Below are positions 1-7,324 of a DNA stretch of 49,893 nucleotides, piece after piece. The notes below the pieces were generated by a model, which was not told the origin of the DNA, did not search any database, and saw only the letters and a program-made list of their open reading frames with translations. How positions within the stretch are numbered: position 1 is the stretch's first letter; every line of letters starts with the position of its first letter. Source of the stretch: CAXNKH01 sp049296795. Lineage in GTDB: Bacteria > Pseudomonadota > Gammaproteobacteria > Burkholderiales > Burkholderiaceae_C. Location: the NCBI GenBank assembly GCA_049296795.1, contig JBAQTC010000038.1, positions 1 to 49,893 of the forward strand, read 5' to 3'. Position numbers and translations under genes: made by a program.

Positions 1-137
1 ACAAGGAGGCCAGATAAAACCAGAGATTGAGTACACTTATCCACAGTTGCTGGGTCAAAACTCAGCAACCCGCCCTGGCTCAGTATTGGATCGGCAGGGT
101 GGCTCAATATTCAATCGGCGCCAAGACGCGTCTAACA
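1..137. mobile_element. Probable end of an IS21-family element (body lies left of the window)
   Basis: Two 20-bp imperfect direct repeats lie 24 bp apart at 76-95 and 100-119; both fit the pattern TGGCTCA-TATT--ATCGGC. Short terminal repeats of this kind are typical of IS21-family ends, where the IstA transposase binds. Read on the minus strand, a TGTTAG tip would fall at about 137, exactly where the neighbouring small gene loses its expected reading. Positions 49-72 also hold an inverted repeat (GTTGCTG/CAGCAAC). No istA or istB coding sequence is inside the window, so the family assignment rests on these repeats and recalled similarity only. Confidence 0.4.
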
Positions 138-393
138 GTGGACGTAGAAATTGTGGGGAAACCTTCCAACGCAGTCCATCATCGGTCAAAACCACAACTG
201 TTTTGGGATTGAACTTGATGAGCACCCCGGAACGGGCGCGTCCATCGGGATCAAAACTCACTCGCTGACCCACCTCAAACTTGATCATGGAAGTGAGCGT
301 GCTGTGCTGGCGGATGAGCTTTAAGCGTTCAACAATGCGTCGGTTCAAGCCCAGCAATTCGTCTTCCGTCAATTTATCCAGATTGATGTCCAT
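55..393 (-). CDS. Small conserved protein of unknown function, C-terminus apparently replaced by IS sequence
   Basis: A 112-residue reading frame on the minus strand. The first ~85 residues look like a genuine small protein: an acidic helical N-terminus (MDINLDKLTEDELLGLNRRI) then a beta-rich part with VGQRVSFDPDGR and KTVVVLTDDGLRWKVSP, reminiscent of small SH3-like or KOW-like barrels. From about residue 86 the frame runs through the direct repeats of the IS end (1-137), so the last ~27 residues are probably not native. It starts 12 bp after the stop of the gene at 406-1059 and is probably co-transcribed with it. I recall similar pairs as conserved hypothetical proteins in other proteobacteria, but know no function. 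Confidence 0.55.
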   Translation of the reverse strand: MDINLDKLTEDELLGLNRRIVERLKLIRQHSTLTSMIKFEVGQRVSFDPDGRARSGVLIKFNPKTVVVLTDDGLRWKVSPQFLRPLLDASWRRLNIEPPCRSNTEPGRVAEF

Positions 394-405
394 GGCCGTT
401 GTCTT

Positions 406-1059
406 TTAATGAAGGGTTCCTGAACCGTGGTCGATACCCAATCTCGCACTCGCAGTACTGAGGACAATGTTGTTAATTTCGGTCTCGGCGATGTCAGTGA
501 GTTTGATCAAATTCTCAGCCAAGGCTAGTAGCTCACTTTCGGGCTCATTGGTGTTTTTAGGAATGGCCACAATGCCCACGAAGATTCCCGCCAAGTCTTC
601 AAGAACGTCCAGGCTTTGGCTGAGCTTGGGTGGTAATTTAATCGTTTCCTGCCCTTGGAAGAAGGCAGCAAGGAAAGCCTCTAACTCCTCGCTCCTGACT
701 TGAGCTTGATTGCGCAACATGGCCTCAGTCGGGCGGCCCTTGAAAACCGTAAGTTCAAACGGATGCTCACGTTCGGTGTGCGCTGACAATTGATTCCACA
801 GTCCCATGACGAAGGCATTCATCAACTCATTGACTTCGTCCATGTTCTTGAATGGGGGAAGCTCACCACCCCAAAACGACTTTAATTCACTGAGCGGGCT
901 GACCGATTCAATCGGGCTGGCAATAGCACCAATAAACTGGGCCCTGACCTCATGAAGTTGATAGGGGCACTTGTATTTTTTCAGCAAGCGCCGGGCTTCT
1001 GCCTCAATTGATGGGGACGGGGTGCTTTTGTTCTTAAAGTGGACAGGTCGCCGAATCAT
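406..1059 (-). CDS. Conserved protein of unknown function
   Basis: A 217-residue soluble protein without a signal peptide or membrane segment. The N-terminus is basic (MIRRPVHFKNK), followed by a helical region and a notable stretch FWGGELPPFKNMDEVNELMNA. The C-terminal half is helical and Leu/Ala-rich with acidic patches. It resembles conserved hypothetical proteins I associate with accessory regions; I cannot name a family with confidence (a distant YecA/UPF0149-like helical fold is possible). It is the first gene of a two-gene minus-strand unit with the small protein at 55-393, and lies between the ssrA 3' end and the IS-like end, a typical genomic-island position. Confidence 0.6.
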   Translation of the reverse strand: MIRRPVHFKNKSTPSPSIEAEARRLLKKYKCPYQLHEVRAQFIGAIASPIESVSPLSELKSFWGGELPPFKNMDEVNELMNAFVMGLWNQLSAHTEREHPFELTVFKGRPTEAMLRNQAQVRSEELEAFLAAFFQGQETIKLPPKLSQSLDVLEDLAGIFVGIVAIPKNTNEPESELLALAENLIKLTDIAETEINNIVLSTASARLGIDHGSGTLH

Positions 1060-1397
1060 GCGCTGTTTTTAGCATATCTCTGATCCTTGCTGGGCATAGC
1101 AAGATTGTGGTCCATGTATTGCCACTTCCCCTCAGCCTACCAATGCCAGAAAAAAACTGCTTGATTCGTCCGCGCGTAAGTCATTGATTTATATAGGGGT
1201 GACCGGCTTACCTTCCGGACTTCGGCCCAAGCTGGGTGGGGAGGGTCGGAGAGAGAATGCGCAAGCGGAGAGTAAAACGTGCCGGTTGCTGGCAGAAATG
1301 GCTCTCTCTGCAGTCCGCAAGAACCCGCCGGAACCCGCGCAAACACGCGGTAGTAGGCAAAAAAAAGCCAACCCCGAAGAGTTGGTTTTTCGTTTAC
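1060..1397. other. Gene-free stretch between the unknown gene and ssrA
   Basis: About 340 bp without a convincing gene. The right end (1359-1390) is the ssrA terminator. The open frames crossing this stretch either lack family features or translate through the tRNA-like part of ssrA in the wrong sense (for example a peptide ending ELAGFEPASA). The upstream side should hold the promoter of the two-gene unit ending at 55, but no strong -35/-10 pair stands out. Confidence 0.5.
1359..1390 (-). terminator. Rho-independent terminator of ssrA
   Basis: On the minus strand AAACCAACTC, then TTCG, then GGGGTTGGCT and a run of T. It sits just 8 bp beyond the CCA end of tmRNA, as expected for a processed tmRNA precursor. 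Confidence 0.8.
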
Positions 1398-1774
1398 TGG
1401 TGGAGCTGGCGGGATTTGAACCCGCGTCCGCAAGCCTTCTTCGAACAGTTCTACATGTGTAGCCGTCTGATTTGAGTCTCACCTCTTGCATCGCGCAGTG
1501 GCACGCTATGCAAGACGCCAGCATCCTTGAGTCTCGCCTCTGTCCAAGGTGCCCGAACAGAAACCAGCCGATGTGTATTACCCCACAGCCTGGACGCCTT
1601 GCGGCACCCTTGCCCAGCCCATCGGCCTGCTGTTGTGAGGCTCACGTGCAATTAAGCAGCGAGTGCGAAACGTTCGTCGTTTGCAGTTAGTTTGTTTCAG
1701 TCTTTTTTACGAGCACACTGAGCTCGACATGCCCTGCTGCGCGTCCGAACCCACGTCGAAACCAGTGCAGCCCC
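1398..1774 (-). ncRNA. ssrA: Transfer-messenger RNA (tmRNA)
   Basis: Rescues stalled ribosomes by adding a degradation tag to incomplete proteins, working with SmpB. The 5' end (1774 downward) reads GGGGCTGCACTGGTTTCGAC and the 3' end (upward to 1398) is the T-arm GGTTCGAA analogue plus acceptor ...AGCTCCACCA, so the two form the tRNA-like domain. The tag frame at 1652-1684 starts at the resume codon GCA and encodes ANDERFALAA followed by TAA, the form typical of Burkholderiales. The length of 377 nt fits one-piece bacterial tmRNA. It lies directly downstream of the APC permease gene on the same strand. The 3' end of ssrA is a classic integration site for genomic islands, and accessory-looking DNA indeed follows it. 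Confidence 0.97.
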
Positions 1775-1782
1775 AAGCCTCA

Positions 1783-1788
1783 ATTTTA
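1783..1788 (-). promoter_or_regulatory. Possible -10 element of ssrA
   Basis: TAAAAT on the minus strand lies 8 bp upstream of the tmRNA 5' end, the right distance for a sigma-70 -10 box. It overlaps the TAA stop of the permease gene. No strong -35 hexamer is visible about 17 bp further upstream, so the assignment rests on position. Confidence 0.4.
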
Positions 1789-3138
1789 ATCCATCACCGA
1801 AATTATTGCTGGTTTTTGTCTGAAATTCATCAGCAATAGCACCGCTACGCCCGTGGCCATGACCCACAAACTGACATGAACTGCGTTTTGACTGGCCGCA
1901 TAAACGATGCTGGAATACGCCAAGTACGCACAAGCGGCACAAAATACCAGGGGCGTGAAGGGATAGAGCGGGACGTTGAATGGCCGATGCGTCAATCCAT
2001 CTTTGCGCCGCAACCAAAACAGCGACAGACCCACCAACAGCAAAAACAACCAAAACACCGGTGCCGTGAACTCGACCATGGCTGAGAATCCATCGGCTTG
2101 CAACAGGCCAAACCCGATCAACGCCAGACTCATTGCGGCCTGAATCAAATAGGCCAGGGCCGGTGTCCCTTTCTGCGCATTCCAACGCCCCATGAATCCC
2201 AGCAGGGGCCAGTCCCGCCCCATGGCGTAGTTGTTGCGGGCCCCCACAATCAAGGTGGCGTTGATGCTGGTGAGCGCGGCGATGGCGACGAATAAGCCCA
2301 GGACTTTTTGCGCCCAAGGCCCAAAAGCCAGGCCCAATAAATCAGCGCCGGCTGTTTTGCTTTGTGCCAAACCCGCCACACCCAGGCCGTTGAGCAACGC
2401 GATGTTGACCAAGCCATAGACCAGCGTGATGATGGCTAGACTGGTAACGAGTACTTTCACAATGGCTTGGGCGTCGCCCTTGACTTCAGCCGAAATGTAA
2501 GCGGCCTCATTCCAGCCACCGAAGGTCAACAAGACAAACACCAGGGCCAAGCCCAACAAGCCCAAGGGACTCTGGCTGGAGAAAATAGCCGGATCGGTGT
2601 TGACCGGTCGCTCCACCACGAAACCAGCGACCACGATGGCGAGTAGGCCCAGAACCTCCAGCACGGTGAGGGTGCTTTGGAGTCGGGCCGACTGATGAAC
2701 TCCCAGCAGATTGATCAGCGTCAAAACCAACACCACAGCGACGGCCCAGATGGCGCTGGAATAAGGACCCAGGACAAGCACCTGAGTCATGAAATCCCCA
2801 AAAACAAAAGCCAATAACGCCACCGATCCGGTATGGATGACGGTGGCTTTGGCCCATGCGTACAGAAACGAAATATTTTTACCGTAGGCACGAGCCAGAA
2901 AATGGTAGTCGCCGCCAGCATGGGGATAGGCCGCAGACAGCTCGGCGTAGCACAGTGCGCCGGCCAGGGAAATCACGGCACCCAGCAGCCAAATCAGCAG
3001 AATCCAACCTGCATCGCCCGCCATGCCCGCCACCATCGACGGGGTCTTGAAGATACCGGCGCCGATGACCAGTCCGACCATGATCGCAATCGCATCACGT
3101 GGCGCGAGCAGCCGCCGTGGTTCATTGTGCGAACTCAT
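1786..3138 (-). CDS. APC-superfamily amino acid permease
   Basis: A 450-residue inner-membrane secondary transporter of the amino acid-polyamine-organocation superfamily, with about 12 predicted hydrophobic segments. The family hallmark in TM1 is present (VGLVIGAGIF, residues 21-30), where the unwound glycine stretch binds the substrate amino group. A second conserved stretch, YAELSAAYPHAGGDYHF, follows in TM2-TM3. The substrate cannot be read from the sequence; the closest general type is the LAT/basic-APC branch. Its ATG overlaps the stop of the upstream methyltransferase-like gene in an ATGA arrangement, so translation of the two is probably coupled. The stop codon overlaps the presumed ssrA promoter. 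Confidence 0.85.
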   Translation of the reverse strand: MSSHNEPRRLLAPRDAIAIMVGLVIGAGIFKTPSMVAGMAGDAGWILLIWLLGAVISLAGALCYAELSAAYPHAGGDYHFLARAYGKNISFLYAWAKATVIHTGSVALLAFVFGDFMTQVLVLGPYSSAIWAVAVVLVLTLINLLGVHQSARLQSTLTVLEVLGLLAIVVAGFVVERPVNTDPAIFSSQSPLGLLGLALVFVLLTFGGWNEAAYISAEVKGDAQAIVKVLVTSLAIITLVYGLVNIALLNGLGVAGLAQSKTAGADLLGLAFGPWAQKVLGLFVAIAALTSINATLIVGARNNYAMGRDWPLLGFMGRWNAQKGTPALAYLIQAAMSLALIGFGLLQADGFSAMVEFTAPVFWLFLLLVGLSLFWLRRKDGLTHRPFNVPLYPFTPLVFCAACAYLAYSSIVYAASQNAVHVSLWVMATGVAVLLLMNFRQKPAIISVMD

Positions 3139-3983
3139 CTCCGGCTTGCCTGGAGGGCCAGGGTTTCACCTGCCACCACCGCCTCACCGACCATGACGCC
3201 ACCTTGAACACTCGCTTTCACCGTATACAAACGTTGTTTGTCATCAACGAATTGAAAACCAAGGCTATCCCCCATCAACTGCGCACCCAACAAGCTGTAG
3301 CTCTGCTGGCCCAGGAAGATTTGACCGCCAATTTTTTGAAAGCGCTGACTCAAATGCAGCGAAACCGAGCCCAAGCCCGAGAGTCCTTGCAACGACCAGA
3401 TGCCCGCCACATCGGCCGGAACGATCCAGAGGAAGCCCTTGGCTCTTTGGGTCGTGATGGTCTGATCGGGTTGCCACTCTTCCATGTCAAACTCATTCGA
3501 CACAACCCGGGTACCCGCTTTCATTTTGAGCAATAAGGGGCGCAACTCCAGATTGAGCTCGGGCAACAAGTAGAGTGTCACTACGCTGGCGGCAGAAAAT
3601 TTCTCAACGAAAATATCTCCAGTGATGATGTTGACTTTGTCGGCAACGCCTACCCGCTGCGCATTGCGACGCGCCAAGTCGGCCAGCTTGGGGTTGTATT
3701 CAATGCCTACGGCCTTGGCCCCAAACTCGGTGGCGGCGATGATCGTGATGATGCCGTCGCCCGCACCCAGGTCGTACACCAGATCGTTGGCCGAGACCTT
3801 GGCTGCCTTGAGCAGATTGATCGCGTGCTCCTGCGCCGTAGGCAACCACATCACATCGCGACCCATTTGCCCCCGAATCGGCTGGTAGATTTCATCGCCA
3901 AATTTCGGTGCTTGCGCCAGGGCCGGCGTCCCCAGACTCAGGCCAAGAAAAAGGATCCAGGCTGCTCGTTGAATAAATTTCAT
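3135..3983 (-). CDS. Exported class I SAM-methyltransferase-like protein
   Basis: 282 residues from the ATG at 3983. A longer frame starts at 4049 but would overlap the upstream gene, and the shorter start gives a clean signal peptide (MKFIQRAAWILFLGLSLG, cleavage after ALA at about residue 23). The mature part has a Rossmann methyltransferase core: motif I DLGAGDG at residues 71-77, then VGIEYNP with the acidic residue ending beta-2, and ITGDIF. A C-terminal ~90-residue beta-rich part (IWSLQGLSGLGSVSLHL) is not part of the standard fold. A methyltransferase with a signal peptide is odd because SAM is cytoplasmic. The gene follows the Bug gene after 7 bp and overlaps the permease by ATGA. Confidence 0.75.
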   Translation of the reverse strand: MKFIQRAAWILFLGLSLGTPALAQAPKFGDEIYQPIRGQMGRDVMWLPTAQEHAINLLKAAKVSANDLVYDLGAGDGIITIIAATEFGAKAVGIEYNPKLADLARRNAQRVGVADKVNIITGDIFVEKFSAASVVTLYLLPELNLELRPLLLKMKAGTRVVSNEFDMEEWQPDQTITTQRAKGFLWIVPADVAGIWSLQGLSGLGSVSLHLSQRFQKIGGQIFLGQQSYSLLGAQLMGDSLGFQFVDDKQRLYTVKASVQGGVMVGEAVVAGETLALQASRR

Positions 3984-3990
3984 TTCCGTA

Positions 3991-4962
3991 TTAACCCATC
4001 TTAAAACCGGTGGCCTTGATGACTTGGGTCCAGCGGGCGACTTCGTCAATCATGAATTTCTCGGGATCAGGGTGGCCAAAGCTCTCAGCCCCGGCCTTGT
4101 CCAGATCCTGCAAAAAGAGCGGATCGGTGCGCACCTTGTGACTGGCCGCCTTGAGCAAGTCCATCACCTCACGCGGCGTCCCGGCTGGGGCAAACACCGC
4201 ATTGAAAACCTGGACCCGCATATCGGGCACACCGGCTTCAATCGAGGTCGGCAAATCCGGGGCCGCTTTCAAGCGCACGTCACTGTTGACGCCCAAAATA
4301 CGCGCGCGGCCGGCGCGGTGCTGGGCCAGCACCGCCGAGGACATGATGGGCGTGATAACGGGCACATGACCAGCGATCAAGTCCTGCATAGCCGGGCCAC
4401 CACCCTTGTAGGGAATATGCTGCAGGTCCAGCTTGCCGGCTTGCAGCTTGAATAACTCGCCGCTGAGGTTGGTGATGGTGCCCTGCCCGGCCGAGCCGTA
4501 AGCGTATTTGCCTGGGTTGGCCTTGATCAGTGCGACCAATTCCTTGAGCGTTTGGGCCGGCACGTTGGGATTGACGACGATGCAAGTCGGATTGATGCTC
4601 ACCATACTGACCAGCATGAAGTCCTTCAAGGGGTCGTACAGCGGATTGATGGAGGCCGCCGGGTTGATGATCTGGGTGGTGGTGGTTCCCAACAACAAGG
4701 TATAGCCGTCGGCCTTGGCCCGTGACACTTCCGACGCTCCAATTGCACCGCCCGCGCCGGCCTTGTTGTCCACCACCACACTGCTGTTCATGTGGGGCGC
4801 AGCGAATTTGCTCCAGACCCGAGCCATGATGTCGCCATCACCACCCGGTGCAAATGGGACGACCAGGCGGATCGCGCGCTCGGGATAACGCGACTGCGCC
4901 AAACTGCCGGCCCAAGGTGACAACATCAGACTGGCCATACCCAGAAAATTGCGTTTTTTCAT
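3991..4962 (-). CDS. Bug/TctC-type periplasmic solute-binding protein
   Basis: 323 residues with an N-terminal signal peptide (MKKRNFLGMASLMLSPWAGS, cleavage after SLA) and the family signature RYPERAIRLVVPFAPGG early in the mature protein. Bug proteins are venus-flytrap receptors for carboxylates and related compounds, hugely expanded in Burkholderiales. They are the extracytoplasmic part of tripartite tricarboxylate transporters, but most copies, like this one, have no tctA or tctB next to them. The ligand is unknown. It starts 5 bp after the gph stop with a good ribosome binding site (GAGGGAG) inside the gph end, so it is probably read from the gph transcript. Confidence 0.9.
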   Translation of the reverse strand: MKKRNFLGMASLMLSPWAGSLAQSRYPERAIRLVVPFAPGGDGDIMARVWSKFAAPHMNSSVVVDNKAGAGGAIGASEVSRAKADGYTLLLGTTTTQIINPAASINPLYDPLKDFMLVSMVSINPTCIVVNPNVPAQTLKELVALIKANPGKYAYGSAGQGTITNLSGELFKLQAGKLDLQHIPYKGGGPAMQDLIAGHVPVITPIMSSAVLAQHRAGRARILGVNSDVRLKAAPDLPTSIEAGVPDMRVQVFNAVFAPAGTPREVMDLLKAASHKVRTDPLFLQDLDKAGAESFGHPDPEKFMIDEVARWTQVIKATGFKMG

Positions 4963-4967
4963 ACCGT

Positions 4968-5636
4968 CTACTCCCTCAGGAACTGCAGAAGATCAGCCGG
5001 CGCATCCATCGTGGCTTCGGCGCCCCAGCTCATCAAATCGGTCTTAGCCCCCAGATAGCCGTAGCTCACCGCCACCGTCGCCATGCCAGCAGCCTTACCA
5101 GCCACGATGTCGCGCTCATCATCACCCACATAGAGGCAACGCTCAGGCGCTAGACCGAGTCGGCGAGCCGCTTCAAACAGGGGTTCAGGATGGGGTTTGG
5201 CATGAGCCGTGGTGTCGCCGCTGACAATGGCACTGGCACTGGCAAACAGTGGCAGGGCGCGTGTCAATGGTTCAGTAAAACGCTTGGATTTGTTGGTGAC
5301 CACACCCCACAATAATTGGCGCTGCATCAGCTGTGCAATCAATTCGCTCACCCCAGCAAACACCGTGGTGCGTACGGTCATGGCATTTTCGTAATTGACA
5401 AAAAATTCCTCGCGCAACTGAGCAAAGTCCGCATGATCGGGGTCGATGTCCAAGGCTACTTTCAGCATGCCGCGCGCGCCCGAGCCAGCCATTGGACGGT
5501 ACAAGGCGTCACTCAAAGAATGCAGGCCCCGGTCGGTTCGCATTTTGTCAGCCGCCGCACCCAAATCAGGCGCGCTGTCGATCAAAGTCCCATCCAGATC
5601 AAACAAAACGGCATCGATACCATAGAACTGATGCAT
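4968..5636 (-). CDS. gph: Phosphoglycolate phosphatase, HAD family
   Basis: 222 residues from the ATG at 5636; the longer frame to 5696 would run into ubiG. HAD motif I DLDGT at residues 13-17 holds the nucleophile and acid-base aspartates; motif II is VTNKSK; motif IV is GDDERD followed by GKAAGM. It dephosphorylates 2-phosphoglycolate, which comes from repair of DNA 3'-phosphoglycolate ends and from oxygenase side reactions. Its ATG overlaps the TAA of ubiG by one base (TAATG), so translation is coupled. The ubiG-gph order is conserved in betaproteobacteria and is the main support for the symbol beyond the HAD motifs. Confidence 0.88.
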   Translation of the reverse strand: MHQFYGIDAVLFDLDGTLIDSAPDLGAAADKMRTDRGLHSLSDALYRPMAGSGARGMLKVALDIDPDHADFAQLREEFFVNYENAMTVRTTVFAGVSELIAQLMQRQLLWGVVTNKSKRFTEPLTRALPLFASASAIVSGDTTAHAKPHPEPLFEAARRLGLAPERCLYVGDDERDIVAGKAAGMATVAVSYGYLGAKTDLMSWGAEATMDAPADLLQFLRE

Positions 5637-6349
5637 TAGAGGCTCGCCTTTTGCGTGGCGATCAGGTAATTGACACTGGTGTCGGCACTGAGCCAATAAC
5701 GTCCGGTCAAAGGGTTGTACTCCATCCCCTTGCTCTGCTGCAAGCTCAGACCGGCGTCACGGCAAAAACCAGCCAACTCACTAGGTCGTATCATGCGGGC
5801 GTAGCTGTGGGTTCCACGCGGCAATAAATTGAGCAGGTACTCAGCCCCGACAATCGCGAACAGGAAAGATTTGGGGTTGCGGTTCAGCGTTGAGAAAAAC
5901 ACTTTGCCCCCGGGCTTGACCAGGGCAGCGCAAGCGCTTACCACCGAAGCCGGATCGGGCACGTGCTCCAGCATTTCCATGCAGGTCACCACGTCAAAAC
6001 TAGCGGGTCGCTCCAAGGCCAAGGCCTCGGCACTGATTTCGCGGTAGCTCACGTGAGGGGTTTGCGCCTCCAGCGCATGCAACTGCGCTACTTTGAGCGC
6101 TTTGACTGACAAATCAATTCCCAGCACTTGCGCCCCTTTGCGCGCCATCGAATCCGACAAGATTCCGCCGCCACAACCAACATCGAGCACCGCCTTGCCA
6201 GCCAGTTCGGTCTGTTGCGCAATCCAGTCCAGCCGCAAGGGGTTGATCTGGTGCAAAGGCTTGAATTCGCTGTGCGGGTCCCACCAACGATGGGCTAGCT
6301 CGGAAAACTTGGCCAATTCGGCCGGATCGGCATTCAAGGTAGAAGTCAT
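5636..6349 (-). CDS. ubiG: Ubiquinone biosynthesis O-methyltransferase
   Basis: 237 residues from the ATG at 6349, giving the standard N-terminus NADPAELAKFSELAHRWWD; a start at 6367 would add six unlikely residues. SAM-binding motif I VLDVGCGGGILS lies at residues 54-65. UbiG performs both O-methylation steps of ubiquinone synthesis on the phenolic ring and is a peripheral membrane enzyme. Later conserved stretches include VVTCMEMLEHVPDP and FFSTLNRNPKSFL. It is separated from the upstream ompA-like gene by a terminator, so it probably has its own promoter in the short gap, and it is translationally coupled to gph. Confidence 0.95.
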   Translation of the reverse strand: MTSTLNADPAELAKFSELAHRWWDPHSEFKPLHQINPLRLDWIAQQTELAGKAVLDVGCGGGILSDSMARKGAQVLGIDLSVKALKVAQLHALEAQTPHVSYREISAEALALERPASFDVVTCMEMLEHVPDPASVVSACAALVKPGGKVFFSTLNRNPKSFLFAIVGAEYLLNLLPRGTHSYARMIRPSELAGFCRDAGLSLQQSKGMEYNPLTGRYWLSADTSVNYLIATQKASL

Positions 6350-6390
6350 TCGCGAATTATGAAACAAGCAGACCCAGCATCATTTGCTCG

Positions 6391-6417
6391 AAAAAAAGCC
6401 CCGCTTTGCGGGGCTTT
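6391..6417 (-). terminator. Rho-independent terminator of the ompA-like gene
   Basis: A perfect stem AAGCCCCGC/GCGGGGCTT with a 3-nt loop, followed on the minus strand by seven T. It ends transcripts of the gene at 6436-7098 before ubiG. Confidence 0.9.
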
Positions 6418-6435
6418 CATGCGATCGATTAAAGA

Positions 6436-7098
6436 TTACTTATTGGCGCGGGTTCCGACCACTTCAATCTCAACGCGGCGGTTTTTAGCACGGCCGGCCG
6501 AGGTCTTGTTGTCAGCCACAGGCTGCTTCTCGCCCTTGCCTTCAGTGTAGACACGGTTTTTCTCAATGCCTTTGGACACCAGGTAAGCCTTGACAGCTTC
6601 TGAACGCTTGACTGAGAGTTTCTGGTTGTAAGCATCCGATCCGACCGAATCGGTGTGGCCGACAGCGATGATCACTTCCAGGCTAATCGCCTTGACTTTG
6701 CCCACCAGTTCGTCGAGCTTGGCTTTGCCTTCGGGCTTGAGTACCGATTTGTCAAAATCAAAGAAAGCGTCCGATGCGTATGTTACTTTGGTCGCTGCCG
6801 GTGGCTGGGGAGCCGGTGCCGGACGGGGTGCCGGAGCAGCTGGGCGAGCCACTGGTGCTGGTGCTGGAGCGGCTGCACGAGGCGCGACGACTGGCGCAGG
6901 TGCCTTCGGCACAATCGCGCCGTCACAATCCTTGGCTGCCGTTGCAGGCGTCCAGCTGGCATCGCGCCAGCACAAGCCGGTCGCGTTTTTCCAAACGTCA
7001 CCGGAGGCGCTGCGCCAGTTATCTACAGTTTGTGCGCCAGCTGCCGCTGCCAGGGTGGTGCTTGCGATCAGCAGTATTGCTTTGTTAACTATTTTCAT
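6436..7098 (-). CDS. OmpA-family outer-membrane/peptidoglycan-binding protein
   Basis: 220 residues. A signal peptide (MKIVNKAILLIASTTLAAAAGA, cleaved after residue 22) leads into a short region VDNWRSASGDVWKNATGLCWRDASW seen in Burkholderiales OmpA proteins. A Pro/Ala-rich linker covers about residues 63-103, and an OmpA-C peptidoglycan-binding domain about 107-220, with FDFDKSVLKPEGKAKL, VGHTDSVGSDAYNQKLS and GRAKNRRVEIEV. The conserved Asp and Arg that hold diaminopimelate are in these motifs. There is no N-terminal beta-barrel, so the protein is probably periplasmic or tethered, linking the envelope to peptidoglycan. It is monocistronic, with its own terminator and a ribosome binding site AGGAGAA before the ATG. 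Confidence 0.92.
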   Translation of the reverse strand: MKIVNKAILLIASTTLAAAAGAQTVDNWRSASGDVWKNATGLCWRDASWTPATAAKDCDGAIVPKAPAPVVAPRAAAPAPAPVARPAAPAPRPAPAPQPPAATKVTYASDAFFDFDKSVLKPEGKAKLDELVGKVKAISLEVIIAVGHTDSVGSDAYNQKLSVKRSEAVKAYLVSKGIEKNRVYTEGKGEKQPVADNKTSAGRAKNRRVEIEVVGTRANK

Positions 7099-7324
7099 GG
7101 TTCTCCTCTTGGGGAAAAATCTGCAGCAAAGCTGCGATTCCTAATACGCTCTAAATGCCAATCACCTAAAACGTTCAAATCATTGTGCCACAGCTCCAAG
7201 GGCTTTCTAGCCCAAACCGGGGTCTGATCCCGTTTCCTAGGGCAAACACGGGGGAGTGTTGCAACGATGCGACAAGCCCTGGCCCGTAGAATCGGGGTTT
7301 GCTCGCCATTGCCAACCCACCTAC

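Noticed and set aside
1137..1475. Open frames over the ssrA 3' end (peptides such as ELAGFEPASA)
   Set aside because: These peptides arise from translation across tRNA-like sequence and are a known annotation artefact.
7255..7324. Longer GyrA start 23 codons upstream
   Set aside because: The added residues are not conserved, and the ATG at 7325 aligns with the E. coli N-terminus without gaps.
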